Positions 1 through 7,173 of a stretch of 64,000 bases of DNA are shown piece after piece. The translations under genes were made by a program, and so were the position numbers. Source of the stretch: Mycobacterium sp. 852014-52450_SCH5900713 (lineage in GTDB: Bacteria; Actinomycetota; Actinomycetes; Mycobacteriales; Mycobacteriaceae); assembly GCF_001667075.1 (NCBI RefSeq), contig NZ_LZIL01000035.1, positions 124,001 through 188,000 on the forward strand, read 5' to 3'. Below the pieces are notes generated by a model. The model saw only the letters and a list, made by a program, of their open reading frames with translations. It was not told the DNA's origin and made no database searches. Position 1 is the first letter of the stretch, and every line of letters begins with the position of its first letter.

Positions 1-376
1 GGGGTACTTGGGCCGGATCAGCTTCTGCGAAGGGATACACCGGGCCTGACGGGCCGTTGTCAACGGTAACGGCGAACCGGTGGCACACGCTCAGTCAAAT
101 CCTGGCGGTATTGGCACCGTGTATCCCCATTTCTGGCTGGGGCAGTAATGCCAGTACGACGGGCCTGCCCCGGCGGGTGCGGACCACGTGAGATGGTTGC
201 GTGAATCGGTCCGCCGCCCTGCACGCGAGATCAACACCTTCTTGCGCAACTCAGCTCTGTGCTATTTGAAGCTGCGCCAGGGGACACAATCAAGACGCTG
301 ACGCGTTCGGTCGCTAATTGCCGGCACGCGGCTGAGAAACTTGTTTTGAATTTGGAGCTGAGACGACTCGGCGCCA
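1..376. other. No gene recognised; non-coding or eroded left edge
   Basis: No convincing coding frame with a start and a ribosome site was found here. One plus-strand frame is open from the window edge to a TGA near position 191, but its translation resembles nothing I know and has no start within the window. A 9-bp inverted repeat (GGGATACAC at 32-40, GTGTATCCC at 119-127) flanks a GC-rich stretch and could form a long-range stem. The region lies downstream of the minus-strand operon that ends at 377. Confidence 0.4.
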
Positions 377-811
377 TCATGGCGTAGGCAGCGAACTAGG
401 CTTCGCTAAGCCTTGGCTGGTTTCGAGGTAGGGCACGCTCAAATCATTCACGGCGACAAAGTATTTGCTTCTCCATAGCTCGGCGTCGACAGGGTCGTCG
501 ATAAACACGGCCTGATCGCCGAACGTTTCGTGCGCCTCGAGTGCTACTGAGAGCTTTGCGAGCATGCTGGGTAGGCCTTTCGAGTACCAAAGCCTTCTCA
601 GGGCGACTAGATCACTGAGGTTTTTGAGGTTATAAGTGAGGCTGACTACTTCATCATAGTTGTCGGCATGCTGGGCTTTGACAGCGGCGAGCGTTTGCTC
701 TAATTGGACGAGTGACCGTTGTTGATCAAGCAACTCGCGTACGAGTGTCCAGACGACAACGGCCGGATCCATACGGAAGGGTCCTTGAGTCTCCATGTCA
801 GGCATGCTCAT
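377..811 (-). CDS. Hypothetical protein, 144 aa
   Basis: I do not recognise this family. The product is soluble, with no membrane segment or signal peptide. It is alpha-helical in character, with a Leu/Gln-rich stretch (about residues 20-50) that could form a coiled coil. The ATG at 811 is preferred because AAGGGGAA lies about 6 nt before it; an upstream in-frame ATG at 847 has no ribosome site. The gene is last in a minus-strand run after the SDR (2837) and the alcohol dehydrogenase (ends 869), with a 57-nt gap, so it is probably co-transcribed with them. That context hints at an accessory role to the alcohol dehydrogenase, but this is only inference. Confidence 0.6.
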   Translation of the reverse strand: MSMPDMETQGPFRMDPAVVVWTLVRELLDQQRSLVQLEQTLAAVKAQHADNYDEVVSLTYNLKNLSDLVALRRLWYSKGLPSMLAKLSVALEAHETFGDQAVFIDDPVDAELWRSKYFVAVNDLSVPYLETSQGLAKPSSLPTP

Positions 812-868
812 CGCGTCGTTCCCCTTTTCGCGCGGTTTTCGCTTCATCGCACCACATGGCGCACGACG

Positions 869-2032
869 TCATTCGAAGGCGATGACGCCGCGGATGTTCT
901 TGCCCGCCCGAAGGTCTTTCATGGCCTCATTGATGTCATCGAGCTTGTATTTCTGCGTGACCAGCTCGTCGAGCTTGATCAGGCCCGCCTCGTACATCGA
1001 CAGTAGTTTCGGCATGGCTTCCCGCGGGTTCATCTCGCCGTAAAGCACACCCTTGAACGTCTTACATGAGCTGATCATGTCAGAAAGGACCATCGGCACC
1101 ATTAGGTCGGTGATCTTCGGCATCGCGGTCAGCACGCATGTTCCGCCCTTGCGTAACAACATCATTCCCATCATCACCATGTCCGCGGGCACCACCCCCG
1201 GCGTGAGAACGACCCGGTCGGCCATCACGCCCCAGGTGATCTCTTTCACCAGTTCCAGCGCGGCGCCGGTGTCGACAGCAGTGTGGGTGGCGCCGAACGT
1301 CGGCGCAATCTCGCGTTTGAACTCGTTAGGGTCGACGGCGACGATGTGCTTAGCGCCGGCGACTTTCGCGCCTTGCACGGCGTTCATGCCGATTCCGCCG
1401 ACACCCACTACGACGACCGTGTCACCCGGTTGGGTGCCCGCCGCGACTGAGCCTGACCCGAATCCGGTTGTCACACCGCAGGAGACCAGGGATGCGGCCT
1501 CGAGCGGAATCCAATCATGCACTTTCACCAGCGAGCGTTCGGATGCCACCACGTACTCCGAGAAGGTGCCGACCTGCATCATCGCCATGAGGTCCTCGCT
1601 CCCCAGATGGCGACGTCGAGTGCCATCGGTGGTCATCGCCTTGTCGTAGATATCGGCGCCCACGTCACACAGGTACGTGTAGCCGGTCGCGCACCATCGG
1701 CAGCTGCCGCAGGCGGGGAAAAACGAGATGGCCACGTGGTCACCGGGTTGCAAGGTGTTCACCCCGGGGCCGACCGCTTCCACAACACCGGAACCCTCGT
1801 GTCCGCCGAGCATGGGAAACCACTCGGGCACCGGGAGCCCCGACGCCCGCATCATCTCTTCCATCTCCTTGGTGGGCACGCTGTCGCCGGTGTAGAAGTG
1901 CTCGTCGGAGTGACATACGCCGGCGTACGCCATCTTGACCAGGACCTCGCCGGCATGTGGCGGATCGAGTTCGACCTCGGTGACTTCCCAGTCCATACCT
2001 ACACCGCGCAACACGGCCGCTTTTGATTTCAT
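869..2032 (-). CDS. NDMA-dependent zinc alcohol dehydrogenase
   Basis: A medium-chain, zinc-dependent alcohol dehydrogenase of 387 aa, oxidising primary or secondary alcohols in the cytosol. Catalytic zinc ligands are visible as C40 (GVCHSDEH), H78-E79 (GGHEG) and C185. The structural zinc lobe has cysteines at 108, 111, 114 and 122, and the Rossmann motif GVGGIG is at 210-215. The insertion before residue 70 and the overall sequence match the NDMA-dependent (nicotinoprotein) mycobacterial family, members of which are linked to the redox cofactor mycofactocin. The start ATG follows AAGGAA by 6 nt. It lies 10 nt downstream of an SDR gene, so the two are probably translated from one message and may oxidise P450-generated alcohols. 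Confidence 0.88.
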   Translation of the reverse strand: MKSKAAVLRGVGMDWEVTEVELDPPHAGEVLVKMAYAGVCHSDEHFYTGDSVPTKEMEEMMRASGLPVPEWFPMLGGHEGSGVVEAVGPGVNTLQPGDHVAISFFPACGSCRWCATGYTYLCDVGADIYDKAMTTDGTRRRHLGSEDLMAMMQVGTFSEYVVASERSLVKVHDWIPLEAASLVSCGVTTGFGSGSVAAGTQPGDTVVVVGVGGIGMNAVQGAKVAGAKHIVAVDPNEFKREIAPTFGATHTAVDTGAALELVKEITWGVMADRVVLTPGVVPADMVMMGMMLLRKGGTCVLTAMPKITDLMVPMVLSDMISSCKTFKGVLYGEMNPREAMPKLLSMYEAGLIKLDELVTQKYKLDDINEAMKDLRAGKNIRGVIAFE

Positions 2033-2042
2033 CGCGGTTCCT

Positions 2043-2837
2043 TCAGATGTCCCATTGTCGGAGTTCGGCCACCGCGCCGGACGGCCGAGGCGCCAAGGTT
2101 AAATAGGGGATGAAACTGCTGTTACCGCAACGGAGTACGGAATGGACGACGTCGACAAGGTGTGGGGCCTCGACAAGGCCGCCCTGCATGTAGCCATGGT
2201 CCATCCAGTAGCGGATGGCAGCCTCCAGAGCCTGGGGGTCCCAGGCCTTGTTGAACTCGGTCTGTGAGTCACCCTCACCGCCGAAGCAGTCTCCGACCGC
2301 AAGTCGGGTGAAGCCGATGTTGGGATGTTCGATGCGCCATGCCTCGACGAGCTTGTCGAGGGCGGCTTTGGACACCGCATACGCGCCAAGCAGCGGCCAC
2401 GGCGCGGAATAGGAGGCGCTCAGGGACGATAGGTACACCGCGGATCCGGCCGAGGCGGCCAGGTGCGGCGCAGCGGCAGCGGTGATGAGGGACGCACCGG
2501 TCACGTTGGTAGCGAACAGCTTCCCCCACTGCTCGGCGTTGACATCGGTGAGCGGTGCGAGCACGCCGACACCCGTGGTGTACACGAGCGCGTCCAAGCC
2601 GCCGAAAGTATCGACGACTTCGGTGATCGCCCGCCCGCACGCCGCACCATCGGTGACATCGACCGCGACCGCAACCGCGCCGTTGCCCGCCTCTTTGGCA
2701 GCGTTCTCCAGGCGGTCACGACGCCGGGCGAGGAATGCGACCCGGGTGCCCTTGTCGGCCAGGCCCATACCGATGCACCGGCCCAGGCCCGCAGATGCTC
2801 CAACCACGGCAACTCGCAGCGGTGGTGTCTCAGGCAT
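2043..2837 (-). CDS. Short-chain dehydrogenase/reductase
   Basis: A classical SDR of 264 aa. The cofactor motif GASAGLG is at about residues 13-19, the NxxG-region equivalent is TTGVG, and the catalytic Ser precedes Y-x3-K (YAVSK). Arg/Lys after the second beta strand (ARRRDR) favours NADP(H). Substrate is unknown. AGGAGA lies 5 nt before the ATG. It is first in the operon with the alcohol dehydrogenase. It resembles the SDR at 19034-19810 in lacking the usual C-terminal substrate-loop pattern and in having a WRIEHP/WRAEHP segment, so the two are probably a sub-family pair. Confidence 0.85.
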   Translation of the reverse strand: MPETPPLRVAVVGASAGLGRCIGMGLADKGTRVAFLARRRDRLENAAKEAGNGAVAVAVDVTDGAACGRAITEVVDTFGGLDALVYTTGVGVLAPLTDVNAEQWGKLFATNVTGASLITAAAAPHLAASAGSAVYLSSLSASYSAPWPLLGAYAVSKAALDKLVEAWRIEHPNIGFTRLAVGDCFGGEGDSQTEFNKAWDPQALEAAIRYWMDHGYMQGGLVEAPHLVDVVHSVLRCGNSSFIPYLTLAPRPSGAVAELRQWDI

Positions 2838-2954
2838 CGGCTCTCCTAGCAGAAGTCGAGAGGAACATTATCAGTTCGGTAGAGGAATCATATTCAGTTA
2901 TCGAGAACAATCATTTCCGCATGTAGCGCAAGCGTTCCGCCTTCCGGGCAGAAA

Positions 2955-3587
2955 CTATCGTCGCAGTACTTTTCGAGGCTCGAGGGCGAAGCTGAGCAGG
3001 AGCCGGTCCAGAACCTTGGCCGCCCTAACCCGGGCCTTGGCTGGGCGGTCGGCGTGCGCTAGGAGGAGGGCCGCCTCCTCGACTGCCGCTACGAGTAGAT
3101 GCGTCAGCTCTCCGACCGGGTGGTCGTCGATAATGCCCTCGGCGATCGCTTCGTCCACCAACTCGTTGATCAGGGCAATGCTGTTGCTCTCCTGGATGGA
3201 GCGCAGCGTCTGCCAACCCAGCACCACCGGTCCGTCGATGAGCATGACGCGCTGCACTTCGGGTTCGAGAGCGGATTCGAGGAATCCGCGCATCCCGACG
3301 GACAACTTTTCCCATGCGTCGGCGCCTTGCGGCGGTGAGGCGAGCGATCGCAGCGTCAGGTCGCGTTCGACCTCTTCGAAGACCGCGCGAAAGAGTTCGG
3401 CCTTGTCCTTGAAGTGGTGGTAAAAGGCACCGCGAGTGCCTACACCGGACCTCGTCACCAGGTCCGAAATACTTGTCTCGAAATATCCCTTCTCGACAAA
3501 CAGCGCGCGACCGGCGTCGACTAACTCGCGCCGAGTCCGATCCCCCCGCGCCCGGCGCTCCCCGTCGGCGCCACCGCGCTTGGCCAT
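2955..3587 (-). CDS. TetR-family transcriptional regulator (TetR1)
   Basis: 210 aa with a typical N-terminal TetR helix-turn-helix (about residues 18-62, including TSISDLVTRSGVGTRGAFYHHF) and a divergent C-terminal ligand domain. The gene probably starts leaderless: TACGAT (complement of 3594-3599) is 6 nt before the ATG and no Shine-Dalgarno is present. A 21-bp inverted repeat at 3601-3621 covers the promoter just upstream of that -10, and close relatives of it lie at 4805-4825, 7099-7119 and 7121-7141. I therefore infer autoregulation and control of the adjacent DapB-like, binding-protein and P450 genes. The ligand is unknown; acyl-CoA or hydroxylated lipids are typical for such regulators. 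Confidence 0.9.
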   Translation of the reverse strand: MAKRGGADGERRARGDRTRRELVDAGRALFVEKGYFETSISDLVTRSGVGTRGAFYHHFKDKAELFRAVFEEVERDLTLRSLASPPQGADAWEKLSVGMRGFLESALEPEVQRVMLIDGPVVLGWQTLRSIQESNSIALINELVDEAIAEGIIDDHPVGELTHLLVAAVEEAALLLAHADRPAKARVRAAKVLDRLLLSFALEPRKVLRR

Positions 3588-3593
3588 TCCAGC

Positions 3594-3599
3594 ATCGTA
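3594..3599 (-). promoter_or_regulatory. Putative leaderless -10 element of tetR1
   Basis: On the minus strand TACGAT is followed by 6 nt and then the ATG of the TetR gene at 3587, the arrangement expected of a leaderless mycobacterial transcript. The adjacent operator at 3601-3621 would block this promoter. Confidence 0.5.
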
Positions 3600-3600
3600 G

Positions 3601-3621
3601 CAACATTCATCTTGTATGTTG
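3601..3621. promoter_or_regulatory. TetR1 operator site S1
   Basis: Inverted repeat of 21 bp: half-sites CAACATTCA and TGTATGTTG separated by 3 nt, 8 of 9 positions complementary. It sits 14-34 nt upstream of the TetR start codon. The right half-site TGTATGTTG recurs exactly in S2 and S4. Confidence 0.7.
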
Positions 3622-3627
3622 AACCGC

Positions 3628-4731
3628 TCAGCGCACGATGCCGATCACCGGCATCAGCCCGAGGTCGCTGTGGGACTTGAACCCCGGCGGTGCGTCACAG
3701 ATGGCGGGAATGGTGTTCACCGGCTCCATCGCCGTCCACGCGTAGCCGACGTAGCCGGGTTTGGCAGTGTCACGAGCGTTCTGGTCACCGCGCAGAACTA
3801 ATTCGGTGCCCGGGTCGCCCTCGATCACGATCCTGTAGTGGTAGTAGGGCTCCCAATCGGGTTTAGGTTCGATGGCGTCGTGTTCGATGAACGAGTACAG
3901 CTCGTGCAGCGTGATGAACGGCCTGCCGTCCACCCATGCCGTCCAGAGGTGATGCTGGGCGGCGACGGTTCCTTTCTCGATCACGCCCTTTAGACCGGGC
4001 ATGTCCATATCCGCGGTGCCCTCGTACGGGATGTCGCGGGTTGCGATGCCCAGCTTGACGTCCGTAGTGAACTTCTCCACCGTTTTGCCCAGTCCTTCCA
4101 CCACCATGGTCAGCGACTGTGCGAACAGCGACCAGGCGTCGGCGAAGAGATTGCCCTTGGCGAACTCGTCCGGCGTCTTCCCAAATCCCATCTCGTCCAG
4201 ATACTTCAAAGTGTCTTTGTTGAAGTTGACCGCCTCGTAGATGTGGATGTGATCGGTCTTGCCGACGATCCGGGCCAAGGTGAGCACGAGCAGGTCCGCG
4301 GCGTAGCCGGGATGGATTCCGCCGCCGTGGAACGACGTCGCACCCTCGGCGCATGCGGCCTCGATCTTGTCGATGTCAGCCGCGTTGGCCTCGGTTCGGT
4401 GCCACCACGCGCCACCCGAGGCGACGACGCTCTTGCCGCCGCGCAGCAGTCGGCATATCTCGTCGAGGTCTGACCACAGCGGCGCGTAGAACACGCAGTC
4501 CGCGTCTAACGCCTCGAGCGCGTCCTTGTCGGTGGTGGCCAAAACGCCGATGGCTGGAACCCCGACGAGCTCGCCGGCGTCTTTGCCCACCTTCTCCGGG
4601 CGATTGCACAGCACCCCGACAACGTCGAAGACGGGGTTGTGCGCCATGTGGCGCAGCGCGAGCGTCCCGACATTGCCCATGCCCCACTGGATGACGCGGT
4701 ACTTCCTGCCGGTGGCCGGTTCGACGGACAT
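3628..4731 (-). CDS. DapB-like NAD(P)-binding protein (paralogue 1)
   Basis: 367 aa. The N-terminal Rossmann domain carries RVIQWGMGNVG (about residues 11-21), as in dihydrodipicolinate reductase/2,4-diaminopentanoate dehydrogenase-type proteins. The C-terminal half has the family signature GGGIHPG and a terminal AMEPVNTIPAICDAPPG-like motif shared by all six paralogues in this window. Substrate is unknown; a role in lysine synthesis is unlikely given the copy number and catabolic setting. The ATG at 4731 was chosen; an in-frame TTG at 4758 is possible, and neither has a clear ribosome site. It is divergent from the binding-protein gene at 4831, with operator S2 between them, and lies upstream of tetR1. 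Confidence 0.8.
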   Translation of the reverse strand: MSVEPATGRKYRVIQWGMGNVGTLALRHMAHNPVFDVVGVLCNRPEKVGKDAGELVGVPAIGVLATTDKDALEALDADCVFYAPLWSDLDEICRLLRGGKSVVASGGAWWHRTEANAADIDKIEAACAEGATSFHGGGIHPGYAADLLVLTLARIVGKTDHIHIYEAVNFNKDTLKYLDEMGFGKTPDEFAKGNLFADAWSLFAQSLTMVVEGLGKTVEKFTTDVKLGIATRDIPYEGTADMDMPGLKGVIEKGTVAAQHHLWTAWVDGRPFITLHELYSFIEHDAIEPKPDWEPYYHYRIVIEGDPGTELVLRGDQNARDTAKPGYVGYAWTAMEPVNTIPAICDAPPGFKSHSDLGLMPVIGIVR

Positions 4732-4804
4732 GGCGGCGACGTTACCAATACCCGGCAATCCGTATATGCGATTTCGTAAACGTGCATTTCCGTCGGCGGC
4801 CGGA

Positions 4805-4825
4805 CAACCTTCGTATTGTATGTTG
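4805..4825. promoter_or_regulatory. TetR1 operator site S2
   Basis: 21-bp site with half-sites CAACCTTCG and TGTATGTTG, 3 nt apart (6 of 9 complementary; right half identical to S1). It lies in the 99-nt divergent promoter region between the DapB-like gene (start 4731) and the binding-protein gene (4831), and overlaps the predicted -10 of the latter. Confidence 0.65.
4819..4824 (+). promoter_or_regulatory. Putative leaderless -10 element
   Basis: TATGTT followed by 6 nt and the ATG at 4831, with no Shine-Dalgarno. The hexamer is inside operator S2, so repressor binding would occlude RNA polymerase. Confidence 0.4.
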
Positions 4826-4830
4826 CCCTA

Positions 4831-5985
4831 ATGGCAGACGTAGAGGCTCGCGCGTACGGATCGGTTGCGCCGTTGAAAGTGGGGTTGCTCAACGATTATC
4901 CGACCCAAGCCAGCACGGAGAACGACACTGTCGACACACTGCGGTTGGTCTTCGACGAGGCGGTCGCCGCGGGTCTGCTCGACCGGCCCGTAGAGCTGGT
5001 GGAACGTCATGTGATCGGTCTCCCCAACGGCACGTACCACGCCGTGGAGACCGCCTACGACGAGCTGGTCGCCGAGGGGTGTCTCGCGATCTACGGTCCG
5101 TATGTCTCCGACAACGCGGTGCCATTGGCGGCGCACGCCGAACGAGTGGCCAAGGTTCCCAACATCATCTTGTCGGGCTCCGAGGGAGCGCTCGGCGAGT
5201 GGACGTTTGCGCTCAACAACGGATCGATGCCCGAAGAGCCGGTGATGCTGGCCGCCGTGATGCTCGGGGACGGGCGATCGCGGATAGCCATCGCCTACGA
5301 AGCATCCCTGATCGGCAAGGAGTACCTGGCGTTCGCCGAAAAGGCTTATTCTGCTGCCGGATTGAAGGTCGTGACCACGGTCGCGATACCGCAGGTGGAA
5401 GCCGACAAATCCAAGGTCGTCAACGAGCTGCGGGGTGCCGAGCCAGACGCCCTGGTGCATGTCGGGTTCGGCCACGGGCTGTGGGGCTTCACCGACGCGC
5501 TGCGGGCGGTGGGATGGGATCCACCGCGGTACACCACCACCGCATTCGAGATGGCTCACATCAACGCCGAGTGGATGCGGCAGCTGTCGGGCTGGGTCGG
5601 GCTGGATAGCTACGACGAGCGCAATCTCGTTGGGCAGGCATTCCTGGATCGCTTCGAGGCCCGGTTTGGCCGCAGGCCGGCACATTCGATGCCCGGCCTG
5701 ACGCACGACGTGGCGACGGTGATCGCGCGTGGGCTCGCTGCCGCGCGCCCGTTGACCGGGGGCGGTGCCAAAGAGGGCATCGAGCAGGTCAAGCTCGTCC
5801 CGTCGGCCAGTGGGGCGCCGGGGACTTTTCTGCGATTCGGCCGCTGCATCCGGCAAGGCTGGATGGGCACGGACTATTTGATCGCCCGCCGGGTGCTGCC
5901 GGACGGTTCGGCGCACGTGTTCCACGCTGCGCCAAGTGACCACATCTCACGCGCGGTCGGTCTGACTCTTACTGGTCCCCGCTAG
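4831..5985 (+). CDS. Leu/Ile/Val-binding-protein-like ligand-binding protein without signal peptide
   Basis: 384 aa of the periplasmic-binding-protein type I fold (branched-chain amino acid/amide-binding family): KVGLLNDYP at about residue 14 and a two-lobed alternation ending in KLVPSASGAPGTFLRFG. Unlike transported relatives it has no signal peptide or lipobox, since the N-terminus MADVEARAYG is acidic and polar. No ABC permease or ATPase gene is present in the window. It may therefore act in the cytoplasm as a small-molecule sensor, carrier or enzyme-like protein. It is divergent from DapB-like 1 and shares its operator. The 3' end overlaps the convergent gene at 5947 by 39 nt. Confidence 0.75.
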   Translation: MADVEARAYGSVAPLKVGLLNDYPTQASTENDTVDTLRLVFDEAVAAGLLDRPVELVERHVIGLPNGTYHAVETAYDELVAEGCLAIYGPYVSDNAVPLAAHAERVAKVPNIILSGSEGALGEWTFALNNGSMPEEPVMLAAVMLGDGRSRIAIAYEASLIGKEYLAFAEKAYSAAGLKVVTTVAIPQVEADKSKVVNELRGAEPDALVHVGFGHGLWGFTDALRAVGWDPPRYTTTAFEMAHINAEWMRQLSGWVGLDSYDERNLVGQAFLDRFEARFGRRPAHSMPGLTHDVATVIARGLAAARPLTGGGAKEGIEQVKLVPSASGAPGTFLRFGRCIRQGWMGTDYLIARRVLPDGSAHVFHAAPSDHISRAVGLTLTGPR

Positions 5986-7050
5986 CTGGATCGCACCGAA
6001 CACCGGGGCGGTTACGACGCCCGCTGGGGCAGCCAGCACGTCGGGAATCGCGCGCACCGCCCCCATCGCGATCATGAGATGCCCCGGCTCGGCGTGCGTT
6101 CCGGTGGGCGGCTCGTCGTCCCATCCGACATCCAGCTGCAACTCAAAACTTGGCTTTCCCTTGATGACGGCCCGGATCAGCGGCGCCTTTTCGCCGGGAG
6201 TGAGGGGCTTTAGGCCCCACTGCGGGAGGTCGCGGGTGAGGACCCACTCCTCGTGGATGGCGAGCAGCGGCCGGTCAGACCAGTGACCGACCCACGAGAA
6301 CCTTTGTCCGACAACAGTGCCCGCTTCGATAGTGCCGGCGCGGACCTCGAGGTCGTGGGGTAGTGTCGTGGCGTCGACCGACACGTCGACATGTGACAGC
6401 GTAATCCCAAGGACGTCGGCGGTCGCGTTGAGCGCCTGGCGATAGGCCAGGTCGAGCTTTTTGATGATCGGGGAATTGACGCTTACATCTTCGGGCGGTC
6501 TGCCCATACCCATGAGATCAACGAGCATCGGTTTGCTGTCGACCGCCGATACGTCGGTGGCCTCGAAGAGATCGATCCGGTCGATGGTCTTGGACAGCGC
6601 CGTCATCGTGGCGACCAGGCGTTCGAACATGAAGCCCGGATTCTCGCCCGCCGCATGGAAGCGGGACCCGCCCGCGCGACAGGCTGCGACAAAGGCGCGC
6701 TCGGTCTCCGCCCCGTAGGTGGGCAGGTGGTTGTACGAGGTGGTCGTGATGACATTGGTTCCCGAGGCGAGCAGCCGACAGATATCTTCGGCGTTGGTTT
6801 CGACGGCATGCGCCTTGCTGGCGGCGTGGATGACCACGTCGGCGCCCAGCGCGAAGATCTCCTCCTTATCCGAGGTGGCGAGGACTCCGGTGGTGGGTGG
6901 CAGCCCACACAAGGTTCCGGCGTCCTGCCCGGCCTTGGCGGGGTCGTACACCAGCACACCGGCCAACTGGTAATCAGGATTCTCAATCAGTTCCTGCAGC
7001 GCGGCACGGCCAACCGCGCCCGTAGCCCATTGCACGACTCGAGTTGCCAA
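5947..7050 (-). CDS. DapB-like NAD(P)-binding protein (paralogue 2)
   Basis: 367 aa with RVVQWATGAVG at residues 4-14, the GENPGF motif of the family near the middle, and VRAIPDVLAAPAGV at the C-terminal end. The start is a TTG at 7050, because AGGAG lies 7 nt before it and the protein then begins MATRVVQW like its paralogues; a more upstream TTG at 7101 would fall inside the operator. It is divergent from the P450 gene at 7174, and the intervening promoter region contains two tandem operators (S3, S4). Function unknown; possibly an oxidoreductase acting on the P450 product. Confidence 0.8.
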   Translation of the reverse strand: MATRVVQWATGAVGRAALQELIENPDYQLAGVLVYDPAKAGQDAGTLCGLPPTTGVLATSDKEEIFALGADVVIHAASKAHAVETNAEDICRLLASGTNVITTTSYNHLPTYGAETERAFVAACRAGGSRFHAAGENPGFMFERLVATMTALSKTIDRIDLFEATDVSAVDSKPMLVDLMGMGRPPEDVSVNSPIIKKLDLAYRQALNATADVLGITLSHVDVSVDATTLPHDLEVRAGTIEAGTVVGQRFSWVGHWSDRPLLAIHEEWVLTRDLPQWGLKPLTPGEKAPLIRAVIKGKPSFELQLDVGWDDEPPTGTHAEPGHLMIAMGAVRAIPDVLAAPAGVVTAPVFGAIQLAGTSKSQTDRA

Positions 7051-7098
7051 TCGAACGCTCCTGGTTGCTGTTTCGGTCCGTACGGTAACTGGCCCACT

Positions 7099-7119
7099 CA
7101 ACCTACATCATGTAGGTTT
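7099..7119. promoter_or_regulatory. TetR1 operator site S3
   Basis: Contains the perfect 19-bp palindrome AACCTACATCATGTAGGTT (7100-7118) and fits the 21-bp site pattern starting CAAC. It lies between the divergent DapB-like 2 and P450 genes and abuts S4. Confidence 0.7.
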
Positions 7120-7120
7120 T

Positions 7121-7141
7121 CAACCAGCAAGGTGTATGTTG
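7121..7141. promoter_or_regulatory. TetR1 operator site S4
   Basis: Half-sites CAACCAGCA and TGTATGTTG with a 3-nt spacer. The centre is 22 bp from the centre of S3, about two helical turns, suggesting that two dimers bind side by side. TATGTT at 7135-7140 could be the -10 of the P450 gene. Confidence 0.6.
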
Positions 7142-7173
7142 TGCGAGCCGATGCACGAGTGAGGAGTCGTCAC

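Noticed and set aside
2903..2918. GAGAA-type operator upstream of the SDR/alcohol dehydrogenase operon
   Set aside because: GAGAACAATCATTTCC has one perfect arm but the other matches at 3 of 5 positions, below the level I am willing to call.
3628..4731. Assignment of the DapB-like proteins to lysine biosynthesis
   Set aside because: Six divergent copies beside P450s, lengths of about 360 rather than about 245 residues, and lack of dap genes argue against dihydrodipicolinate reductase.
6655..7173. N-terminal extension of the first P450 to 585 residues
   Set aside because: It runs through DapB-like 2 and both operators. The ATG at 7174 has a good GAGGAG site.
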